Origin: Rhizophagus irregularis
Lineage: Eukaryota; Glomeromycota; Glomeromycetes; Glomerales; Glomeraceae
Direction of reading: 5' to 3'
DNA: 64,000 bases
Assembly: GCF_026210795.1 (NCBI RefSeq)
Contig: NC_089448.1
Location: 992,001-1,056,000, forward strand
A program made the translations under genes and the position numbers. The notes under the pieces were generated by a model that searched no databases, was not told the origin of the DNA, and saw only the letters and a list, made by a program, of their open reading frames with translations. Below are positions 34,236 to 44,325 of this stretch, piece by piece; the stretch's first letter is position 1; each line of letters opens with the position of its first letter.

Positions 34236-34508
34236 TCCATTATTTTCCTCGTTCCTCGAAAAATCATGGAGATTTTTTTTTGCTTACATTTGTCTATTTA
34301 ATCATCTACGTAATTGATAATGTATGAGAATTGTAAAAAACGAATACAGAGCGTGGTTGAGCAGCAAGACGCTCAGGCTATTTCTTCGAAAGGCTACGCC
34401 AAGCCCCTCTTCCTCGTTCCTCCAAAAATCAGAGATTTTTCTGCATACATTTGTCTGTTATTCACCTACGTAATTGATACCGTTTTGTGCATAGTAAAAA
34501 ATCTATAA
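34236..34508 (+). repeat. Dispersed repeat CCTCGTTCCTC...ATTGATAATG, two tandem copies
   Basis: Copies at 34236-34372 and 34403-34508 share CCTCGTTCCTCGAAAAATCA, TACATTTGTCTATT and CTACGTAATTGATA; the first ends GAGCGTGGTTGAGCAGCAAG. Others are at 43112-43253, 48012-48116 and, worn, 6893-6985. Confidence 0.75.
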
Positions 34509-35059
34509 CCAATGAACGTGTACATTCTTTCCCCAGAGGGTCATTCCAGTTCTACTCCGTACCCTTTGGGTAGATAGAATCTAGGGCAAGACGGTCAGTT
34601 CATAGGCTCGAAGAGCAAAATGCACTTCAATCTGGTTTCTTTAGAAAAAGAATATACTACTTTGTAATGATCGCTCTGAATGTATTTCTTCTTCATTGTT
34701 GACCGGACAAATAATCTCATCGTTGATCACCATTTCAAGAGAAATGTTTACATTAAAACTCTACAATATTTCATTCCAGAACTATTGATCTTTAGTTAAA
34801 TAACAATTATATGTAGTACCGTTTATTGGTGGAGTTTGAGTACATCTTTTTTGTTCTTTATTATATTATTCATAAAAGCTGTATTGCTTGTATATATAAC
34901 TTCAGTAATCGTTATCAACTACTCAGTGCTATTCCTATTATTCAACGCAAATTATATACAGAAAGCTTCTATACGAAAGAACTAGACAAATTATTTTTTG
35001 ATCGTGTTATGATTGTTATGTGATACAAAAATTTGTGAAACACATGAAATAAGGAAACT

Positions 35060-35075
35060 GTGACCCCTGGGTCAC
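35060..35075. repeat. GTGACC palindrome family, copy 3
   Basis: GTGACCCCTGGGTCAC followed by GCTCTCGTTGTT. Confidence 0.7.
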
Positions 35076-35251
35076 GCTCTCGTTGTTGGACAATTTTTTA
35101 GTATATAGATTGTCATTATGCATAAAAAAAACATATGCTAGCTTTTATTTTCGTCTTCATATTTTTTCATTATTCTCTTTCCAACTTGCGTTAATTCACA
35201 TGGAATCTAGGGAAAAACCTCTAAAGCTGTTCGGTAAGAAATAAGCCAACT

Positions 35252-35267
35252 GTGACCTGAGGGTCAC
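35252..35267. repeat. GTGACC palindrome family, copy 4
   Basis: GTGACCTGAGGGTCAC followed by GGTCTCGTTGTT, about 190 bp from copy 3 in the same orientation. Confidence 0.7.
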
Positions 35268-36279
35268 GGTCTCGTTGTTCGAAATGATTGTGCACTAATT
35301 TTGTTCTACAGTACTAGTAAGGTTACTATGTAACATATCTTATGCAAATTCGTACTGATTAGATTTTATGTATTACATATGAGCCACAAACTAACCATTT
35401 CGTGGAACCCTTGTGGGATGAAATTTATGCCAGAACTTTCGATTTAACGGTACAACATACTTTCTCATTTGAATTCCAAGCTATCTTACGAGTTTTCTAA
35501 AAAATTAAAAATACTAATCAGAAGAGATGTTGTCCCTACGCTGTTTCGTTGTAGCAACTTCACACACTGATACAATTTTAATTGAGGTCAGTGATGAAGA
35601 TACTATTGGCATTCTCAAAAAGAAAATCAGGGCAAATAAAGATTACGAATTTGATGAACAGGACGAGTTCACAATATGGAAAATAGACCTCCTTAAAAAA
35701 GATTACCGAAAGAAGTCAGGACCCGTTAGAAGTTTTATACCATTCAACCTAAGTATTAAGGAAGTGTTAGGTGGTGAAGAGCTAAGGAACTCTGAAGCGA
35801 AAATAAAAGATGCTTTCCTTCATGTGGCCGAAGATTGCTACCATGTGGGCATTCAAATTCAACCGCTACCTGATAACTCTGTTTACGTGTTTGTTGACGA
35901 TTCCAATTTATTTATCGAAGGCAAATTTGCGGTCGGAACAAAAGAAATGTTAGGCTGCCTTTCATCAAGGGGGTTTCAACTAAACGAATTTCGTATAGAT
36001 CATGGTTTGCTGCTCGAGGTAGTCCTTGATGGGCGCCTAAAGGGTAGTAAACCGGTTCTTGTTGGTTCTCGTCCTCCAAGTGATGAAGATTTGTAGAACT
36101 TTATTAGAGAAAAGGATTATGAAGTCAATGCGCTTGACAGAAATGTAAGAAATCGTGAAAAGGCAGTAGATCCTACGTTAGGACAAGCTATCGATTCCGC
36201 CGTAATGTAATACCCTCCCGGCGTTCTGGTACTTGTTGCTAGTGATGGATACTATTATCCTCATATAATGCTGGCCTTG

Positions 36280-37230
36280 CACAGGTCGAAGGGGCACCAT
36301 TGTCCAAAATTCAAAAAATGCAAATTCCCCATTTTTCTGGAAAATGGTGGGAAATTGTGGAAAATGCTACATTACGCTGAGCAATTTTTTGGAATAGCAT
36401 TGTTACAACATTGTCCGATTTAGCAAATCTTATGAAATTTTGGGAAAATGCTACATTACACCTCAAATGTAACATTTCGTAACATTGTTATAACATTGTC
36501 AATTAAATCAAATTTTGCTTTTTTTTTGTCAAATGGTGCATTTTTATGAAAATTCCGCATTTTGCCACCAATGTAATATCATTGTAACAACATTTCATAA
36601 CATTGTTATAACATTGTCAATTAAAATCAAATTTTGCTTTTTTTTTGTCAAATATTCCGATTTTCTGCCAAATGGTGCATTTTTATGAAAATTCCGCATT
36701 TTGCCACCAATGTAATATCATTGTAACAACATTTCATAACATTGTTATAACATTGTCAATTAAAATCAAATTTTGCTTTTTTTTTTGTCAAATATTCCCA
36801 AATGGAGCATTTTTATGAAAATTCCACATTTGCCACCAATGTAATATCATTGTAACAACATTTCGTAACATTGTTATAACATTGTCAATTAAAAATCAAA
36901 TTTTGCTTTTTTTTTGTCAAATGGTGCATTTTTTATGAAAATTCTGCATTTGCCACCAATGTAATATCATTGTAACAACATTTCGTAACATTGTTATAAC
37001 ATTGTCAATTAAAAATCAAATTTTGCTTTTTTTTTGTCAAATATTCCAATTTTCTGGCAAATGATGCATTTTTATGAAAATTCCACATTTTTTTATCAAA
37101 TGTCGCATTTTTTAACAAATTTCATGTTTTTTTGGTCAAATGTTACATTTTTCATTAGAATGTTGTTTTTTTCGATAAAATGTTACATTTTTTTGCAATT
37201 TGTTGATATTTACTAGAGATGATGTAACAT
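36280..37230 (+). repeat. Left subterminal repeat region of element 3
   Basis: Four or five tandem units of about 120-140 bp themed AACATTGTTATAACATTGTC, CAAATTTTGC and ATGGTGCATTTTTATGAAAA. Same family as 25659-26340. Confidence 0.8.
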
Positions 37231-37499
37231 TTTGCAAAAAATTATATCATTTACTAAAAAAATGCACCATTATCGAACATTATTTACTAAACATTAACAA
37301 AATTGTGTCTAACTATCTATTAAAGATAACATGATCTCAATTTTTGAGTGAATTTTTCTTAACTGTGATCTGGAATCAAAATTTACCATAATATTAATTC
37401 ACTAATTGCTTAATTTTGACTCATGTGATTTCCCCAATAATTATAACAATTATATTAGCAGACGAAAAGTTTAAATAAAGTATATTCAAAGTTTCCAAC

Positions 37500-40400
37500 T
37501 TATGCAGTTATTTCGAAGTTTTTCCTTCGAAATGTTATTTTCTCTTTAGGAAACATTTTATTAAATATTTCACCTGCCGAAACTATTAATCTGCAGTTTG
37601 CAGATTTTTATTCGATTTAGATCGGATGATCGATAATCTTTTCTTTCTTACTTCTACCGGCCCTTGGATGAAATAAAATGGACGGATTTTTTTAAAGGAA
37701 ACATTATACTAAATGTTACCTTTTGATTTGCAAGTTTCGTGACCTTTCGTTACGAAACAATTTTTTTTTATTAAAAAAATTTAGGGATTTGGCTCCGACG
37801 TGGAAACCAACTTCCCAGGTGAGTTTCGAAAGGAGAAATTTCGAAATTTTATTAAAAAAAAGGAAACTCTTTTTATTTCTTTTTTTACGGACACCAAGTC
37901 CTCAGGTAAGTTTCGAAACAAAAAATTCGAAACTTTTACTAAAAAAAACCTGAGTGGCATTTCGAAAGTAAGACTTCGAAAATTTTTTATTTTTCGTAGA
38001 TCCGGAAGCTGAAGGTACGTTTTCGGACTCAATTTCAAAAAAAAGAAAATAGAAAAATTTGCGAAACGCCACTAACGTTTCGATTTTCTTTTTTTTTTCG
38101 GGTTTTGGCTCTCCGGACACCACCTGGACGGGTTCTTTTTTGTAGACGGCTTGGGTTTCGGTATTCAGCTTTGGAAAACGAACGAAATGGTAAGTTTCGA
38201 AGCGTTCGCTTCGAAACTTTTTTTTAAAAAAATTTTTTTTTTTCAGGAACGTTTCTAACGTTTCCTTTTATTTATTTATTTTTTTCGTGTAGAACTTTCG
38301 GCTTGATGTAAACGGTAAGTTTTACTTCGTAACTTCTAAAATTTTTTTTAATACTTATTTCCGACTTCAATTTACCTTCTTTAGGTTCCTGGTGGCGGAC
38401 AGTTCTTCGATATGGATTTTGGGGAGTCATTTTTTCTTTGTTTTAATTTTCTATTTTAACAAGTTGGTAATAACAGTCCTTCTTTTCCTTTTTTTAGGTT
38501 GTTCTTTCGGTCTCTTAGACGGCCAGTTCGGGATATTTAAACGCGCGAGAAATTCGGTGAAGAGGAGTTTCTTAGGTTATTTTCGGGTCTCTTGAACGCG
38601 GAAAATTCAATCAGTGGCCTTCGATTTCAGGATCCGGATTGGACTTTGGTTTGGTAAGTTTTGAAGCGAAAGCTTCGAAACCTTACTTAAACCATTTTTT
38701 AAAAAAATGTCTTTTTTTGTTTTTTTGTTGTAGGTATCGGCTTCGATCCCTGGATTGGCTTCTTGGATCGGTAACAGTAAGTTTCGATGTATCAAAACTT
38801 ATCAGAATAAACTTCGATCTTTTTTTTAAAAAAAATATTTTTCCGTCTTATTTTGTAGGTATCGACCTCAATTCGCCATTCTGGTTCTGGTTAGGTAAGT
38901 CTAAGTTTCGTTTCGAATCTTTATTAAAATTCTTTTTTTAATTTCGGTTTCGCCTTATTCTGTAGGTATCGATCTAGATAAGTTTCGCAGTAGGCTTCGT
39001 CTTCGAATATCAGGTCGGCTCCTTGGGTAAGTTTCTAAACTTTAAAAAACATACTTTTTTTTAAAGAAACGTTGCTAACGTTTCATTTATTTTTTTTTAG
39101 ATTTCGGCTGAACTCCTTGGGTAAGAAACTAAAAAAAATGTATTTTTTTCAAAGAAACGGCTAATAACGTTTCTTGTTTTTTTTGTAGACGGCTAGTTCT
39201 CCGGGGGTATTTGGACGTGTGGGAATTTCGGTGAGGGAAGTTTTTTTTCTTTATTGTTTTTCTTTTTCGTTTCAAAATCTAACAACTTCCGTTTCTTTTT
39301 CTTTAGGAACCTGGTTGACTTTGGAATTTTGGAAGCGGTTAGTTTCGAAATGTTCATTCGAAACATACCTTTCTTTAATTTTTTCTAGGAACCGTTTTAA
39401 CAATTTTTTTCTTTTTGTGTAGATCTTTTGGCATGGGATTCGAAATGGTAAGTTTCGAAGCGTGTGCTTCAAAACTTTTTAAGCAAAATTTTTTAAATTC
39501 TTTTAGGGAACATTTCTAACGTTTCTTTTTTTTGTAGGATTTCGGTACTTGATTTGGGAAAACAAGAGTAAGTTTCGCTTCGAAACTTTTAAAAGCAATT
39601 TTTTTTTAGGAAATGTACCTAACGTTTCCTTTTTTTTAGGACTTTCGGCTACGGCTCCCTGGACTTTTCGAGAATGAAATGGATGCAAGGTAAGCCGGGG
39701 AAAATGTATTTTTTTAATTTTTTTTCGTCAAGAACGTTTACTAACGTTCTTCTTTAATTTAATTTTTTTAGTTTAGGAGTTTAGGAATTTTGGATTGGTT
39801 CCGGTTTCGGGCTTTGGTTTCAGAAACCGGAAAATAATTTTTTTACTTCGGGCGTTTGGTTTTTCGGGTCTACGAATGTAGTAGATTTTTTCTTTAATTT
39901 CTATTTTTTTTATCTTCTAACGAATGTTTCATTTATTCATTTTTCTAGACGGTTTGTTCTTCAGATATGGGCGCGAAATTCGGCGGGTTTACAACGAGTT
40001 TTTTTTTGTAATTATTTCTTTAACGAAACTTAACTCCTGTTTTGTTCATTTCTTTTCTTTTTTAGGCGACTGATCCTTCGAATATATTGACGCGTGGGAA
40101 ATTAGGTGGGAATTCAACGCCTTTTTCTGTATCATGTATCATTCTTTGATGAAACTTTACTTACGTTTCGTTTTTTCCTTTTTTTTGATTTTTTTTGTAG
40201 GAATCTGACCGATTTCGAAGCATGGATCCCTAGGTAAGTTTTCGAAATCTTTCGAAATCTTTACTAAAAAAAGCGCTATATTCACTTTTTTTTTCTATTT
40301 TGTAATCCCAGGCAAGTTTTCGAAGGATTTCGAAAGCTTTATTATAAACGTTTTTCATCTTTTAGGAACCCGGCTCTAAACTTCAAAGAAATCGGATACC

Positions 40401-40790
40401 TTGGTAATTTTCATTTTGAAAGCTTTATTTTAAAAAAAAAGTCATTTTACTAACTTTTTTATTTGGTAGGAAATTGGCCTGAGCTTCAAAACGAGTTTTT
40501 GAAAGATTTGGTTTCTCTTCGATACTGAGATCCTTGGTAAGCTTTTGAAGATTATTTCGAAAACTTCATTTAAAAACGTTGTTTACCTTTTTATCCTGTT
40601 TTGTAGGCATCGGCTTCAACTTGAATTTTAAAACCTAGTAAGTGGATGTTTTTATTCGATTTTTCTTAATGAACTGTTAGTAATAGTTCCTTTCTTTTTC
40701 TTGTAGGTTTTGGGATATCAGTATTGGAAATGGGACATGGAACAGTAAGTTTCGTAACATTTTGTTACGAAACTTCTATTTCTTTTTCTT
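37500..40790 (+). repeat. Intron-module array 3 (longest, more degraded)
   Basis: Hairpin-bearing donors include 38190 (GTTTCGAAGCG / CGCTTCGAAAC), the one near 38654 (AAGTTTTGAAGC / GCTTCGAAACC), about 39447 (GTTTCGAAGCG / GCTTCAAAAC) and about 40745 (GTTTCGTAACA / TGTTACGAAAC). Branch hairpins (GAACGTTTCTAACGTTTCC, GAAACGTTGCTAACGTTTC, AAGAACGTTTACTAACGTTC) recur with T-tracts and TAG. Exon-like segments are longer and less alike than in arrays 1 and 2, with TCGGCT and CGGCTTCG themes, and several hairpins are broken. This looks like an older array or a composite of several modules. Confidence 0.7.
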
Positions 40791-40799
40791 TAACATTAT

Positions 40800-41991
40800 T
40801 GTACTTAACTAAGAATCATAATAAATTGTTATAAAATTTGCATAAAATTACTAAATTACTACTAAATTGTCATACGTTTGCAATTAATTGTTTAAAATTA
40901 TCACTAAATTGTTGCTCAATTGTCTTAAGAATATTGCGTTTGCCCTCAATTGTCAAGAATTGTCAAACCATCGTTATACCATTTGTCATTGAATTGTATG
41001 CAATTGTTCAAATTGTCATTGGAAATGCTACGTTTACACTCAATTGTCCAAAATTGTCAAACCATTGTCATTAGATTGTTACTCAATTTTCTTTGGAAAT
41101 TCTCCATTTTTACAAAAAAAAACACAATTTACCAGGCAATAACTTCCATTCAACCTAAATTTTCCACAATTTACATTGCATTTACATAACATTACTAAAA
41201 ATTTAACTAAATTTTCCACAATTTTCACTTCGTTTACATAATATTACTAAAAATTTGACTAAATTCACCACAATTTTCACTTCGTTTACATAAAATTACT
41301 AAAAATTTGACTAAATTCACCACAATTTGCATTACGTTTATATAAAATTACTAAAAATTTGACTAAATTCACCACAATTTGCATTACGTTTACATAAAAT
41401 TACTAAAAATTTGACTAAATTCACCACAATTTGCATTACGTTTGCACAACATTGCTGAAAAATTCACCTAAATTTTCAACAATTTACATAACATTACTAA
41501 AAATTTAACAAAATTCACCACAATTTGCACTTCGTTTACATAACATTACTAAAAATTTAACTAAATTTACCACAATTTGCATTACGTTTACATAAAATTA
41601 CTAAAAATTTAACAAAATTCACCACAATTTGCACTTCGTTTGCATAGCATTACTAAAAATTTGCCTAAAATTCACCACAATTTACATTACGTTTGCATAA
41701 AATTACTAAAAATTTAACAAAATTCACCACAATTTGCACTTCGTTTGCATATTATTACTAAAGATTTGCCTAAAATTTCCCACAATTTAATGATAATTTA
41801 CTGAAAAATTTCTCAACATTTGAATTAGGAATTCTGTAGGAATTCCGCCATTTTGACAAAATTTGCCAAATTGTAAGTCCTCCATTATCCCAAAATTGTA
41901 ACACAATTTACCCCAATTTACCAGGATAATTCTCAATTTGCCAGAAAAATTCCAGGCAAATTTTGCGACAATGACATCTGTTCGACCTGTG
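40800..41991 (+). repeat. Right subterminal repeat region of element 3
   Basis: Units of about 52 bp as in element 2 (ACTAAAAATTTGACTAAATT, CACCACAATTTGCATTACGT), roughly eleven copies, followed by the same last 230 bp up to the terminal repeat. Confidence 0.8.
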
Positions 41992-43111
41992 TTGCACCGC
42001 AACTGGAAAGTCGAAATATGGTTCTGGAATCAAGGTATAGAGAATTCTATAATGTCGAAGTTAATTGACAGTTCTAACTACTATATACAATTTATAGGGA
42101 TTTCTAAAGGTCTAAAAAATGCTATTTCTGTAAGCAATATGGTGAAGTTTTGTCTGTTGGAAAATTACTATAAATTGTTCTCATGCGGAGACGGGATCCC
42201 TAGTTTTAAATCTAACTTATTGTCACTTTCCCTCCATGGTGAAGATATATATAAGTGGAAAAATCAAGAACTTTTTGCGTGTTTTAAGGCATTAGATTTA
42301 TTTGGATGGTTGAAGTGGGAGGACAACTTTACAGTGCATCTCTATTTTAGAAAAGGAACGCTTGATCGTGCTATAAATTGGATAAACAAAAATTGGATAG
42401 GTGCAGACTCAAAAGTAGAAATGTGGGTGAATAACCAATAATAGAACGTACAATATGGAATAGGCAAAATGCCATCATTGAAAACAATAATCGTATTACA
42501 CAAAAGCTGTTTTAATGAAGTTTACTATGATGTTCGCACGGATTGTGAATTAGTCTATAAGAATAATTTTTTGCGACAGTGTGATGTTATGCAAGTAAAT
42601 TACAAGTTAGAATGATGTTCTCACTCGATTCTTTTTGTATTAGCCTACGAAGTAGAGCTTTCCTGGAAGGTTTAAGGAGATTTTTCCTACTGGTGCTTTG
42701 CACTAGAAGATCATTACATAATTCTTAATCCAGCTATTTGCAAAAATAAAGGACCACCCAATTCATTTTGCTCCGACGCAGTCATACGCAATGGTCATAA
42801 TTGATGAAGCGAAGAGTTCGACCAAAGCAATTATTACTCTAGGCGGAGCTACGAAGTAGAAAATGAGAACTTTTTGGAAACATGAGGAGGGATGAAAGTT
42901 GTTCCATTACGGTAAAATAGTTTCCAGATTATCATTGATATGACGGACACAACACCTTTAGGAGTTTCGTACACTTCAAGTCTTCGATCAAATTATGGTT
43001 AAAATGATTTGCCATATTTTTTATTAAGATATTTGTTCACATGAATAGCTTCAAATGATGCTACCGTTATTAATCAAATTCAATAGGGTAATTAATTTGG
43101 ATTCGCACCTA

Positions 43112-43253
43112 GTTTCACTCCATTATTTTCCTCGTTCCTCGAAAAATTATGGAGATTTTTTGCCTACATTGGCCTATTTATTCATCTACGTAATTGATAA
43201 TGTATGAGAATTGTAAAAAACGAATACAGAGCGTGGTTGAGCGGCAAGACGGT
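43112..43253 (+). repeat. Dispersed repeat CCTCGTTCCTC...ATTGATAATG, third copy
   Basis: Nearly identical to 34236-34372, including GAGCGTGGTTGAGCGGCAAG at the end. Confidence 0.75.
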
Positions 43254-43959
43254 CATGGCGGAGCTCAACGTTCAATGCCTTTGGCACTGAATTCTCTTCG
43301 GTAGTAAAACAGAACGTTAATACATTGGTTTTCGGTTGTTATAGTAACATTCTTTAGTCAGCGAGGGGACAGTCTATTTCTAGTTCATAATCATCCCAGG
43401 TTCCGTCTCTATTCATATGATACACTTTTATCAACCTATTATTGTACAAATTTCTACTTTGTACCCTCTGGGTAGGTCATCTCAAAATAAAATTGAACCG
43501 GGTTCACAGTATCATGTAATCCGTAACTGTTGTTACAATAAAAAGTTCATGATAGTTAAATCCATGTATTCGAAACTATGAACTTCGAAATCAAAACTTT
43601 TTACTTCTTAATTTGCTCTTCGAGCAGTCTCCGACTGAAAAACATAAACATTCTCGGAATAAAAAGTTACCCTTCTTTGTAAAATAAAAACAGTCTTTTT
43701 GTCTACAGTAATAATTGCTTTGGTCGAACTCTTCACTTCATCTAAAATGAGCAGTCTAACAACAAATTAATTTGCGGTAACGAAGTGGTTCATATATGAA
43801 AGTAAACAATTAAGATACGATATATTGATCTAAAAATATCTTGTGAATAATGCCTTAAAACTTTATTTCGCATTGTAAAATTCTTGATAATGAAAATACA
43901 ATCAGCAGTATACAGTACATATATCAATTAATGAACATAATTATCACATTGTTGTTGAC

Positions 43960-44115
43960 ATGCCACCTAACTATGCTATCGGTACACGTATTTTTTTAGG
44001 GGATGAATTTGACTTTCGACAATATGAATGGTGGTTTGATGAAGATCTAGTTGGTAATTGGGATGAGATTATGGTATTAATCGTGGATTTTACCCGTTCC
44101 TACGTAAAAAAATAA
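43960..44115 (+). pseudogene. Small acidic/aromatic frame, 51 codons, perhaps a gene fragment
   Basis: Starts MPPNYAIGTRIFLGDEFDF and ends RSYVKK with TAA. Rich in Asp, Glu and Trp, unlike random AT-rich frames. Coding-like text continues past the stop in another frame (DGIKLRSNRFKDL, NNEYRVDTTVMMFKKFAF), which suggests a decayed gene. Family unknown. Confidence 0.35.
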
Positions 44116-44325
44116 AAGATGGGATTAAACTGCGAAGTAACAGGTTTAAAGATTTATGAAGTAAAGTTCTTACCAATAATGAATATAGGGTCGATACTAC
44201 GGTGATGATGTTCAAAAAATTCGCATTTTCAGTCGGGAGCAATACTTTCGATATTAGATTGCAACGGTATAGGCCATCATATGTCAAATCGGTGCTAAAA
44301 ATTTTAATTTCACTCCCTATTGGTT

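Larger units (their letters stand above)
31760..35526. other. No supported gene; dispersed repeats
   Basis: AT-rich DNA with repeat copies at 34236-34508 and 34552, and GTGACC palindromes at 35060 and 35252. A C-rich run lies at about 33294-33306. Short open frames here look random. Confidence 0.5.
36280..41991 (+). mobile_element. Non-coding CACTA-like element 3 carrying an intron-module array
   Basis: Ends are CACAGGTCGAAGGGGCACCA and, inverted, CACAGGTCGAACAGATGTCA, the same as element 2 except one base. TTG is duplicated at 36277-36279 and 41992-41994. Length 5,712 bp. Its left 200 bp and right 1.2 kb are nearly the same as in element 2, while the central array differs, so cargo varies under conserved ends. 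No protein of its own is supported. Confidence 0.9.
35527..42441 (+). pseudogene. Crinkler-type header fused to an NYN (PIN-like) domain, split by element 3
   Basis: Residues 1 to about 115 resemble the ubiquitin-like header of Crinkler proteins (start MLSLRCFVV, then FTIWKIDL). From about residue 122 an NYN/LabA-type domain begins with VYVFVDDSNLF, whose Asp residues fit the metal-binding nuclease site, and continues with KPVLVGSRPP. Breaks: TAG at 36094-36096, TAA at 36208-36210, then element 3 at 36280-41991 inside the NYN domain. After the element the same frame resumes (KVEIWFWNQG) and stays open to 42441, ending in a C-terminal region I do not recognise. Removing the element with one TTG copy keeps frame. 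NYN domains are RNases; Crinkler headers in fungi are linked to effector-like proteins. This copy is dead. Confidence 0.8.
42442..44325. other. Little coding signal; dispersed repeats and one small frame
   Basis: Holds the repeat copy at 43112-43253, inverted CTACGAAGTAGA/GGCGGAGC motifs near 42640 and 42840, the inverted GTCGGAGACTGCT motif near 43616, and the frame at 43960-44115. Confidence 0.5.

Noticed and set aside
21319..40790. Group II or group I self-splicing introns
   Set aside because: Units of 80-90 nt have no catalytic core; donors, TACTAAC and T-tract plus AG are spliceosomal signals.
41787..42002. Minus-strand frame over the right end of element 3
   Set aside because: Antisense of the terminal region; no family likeness.
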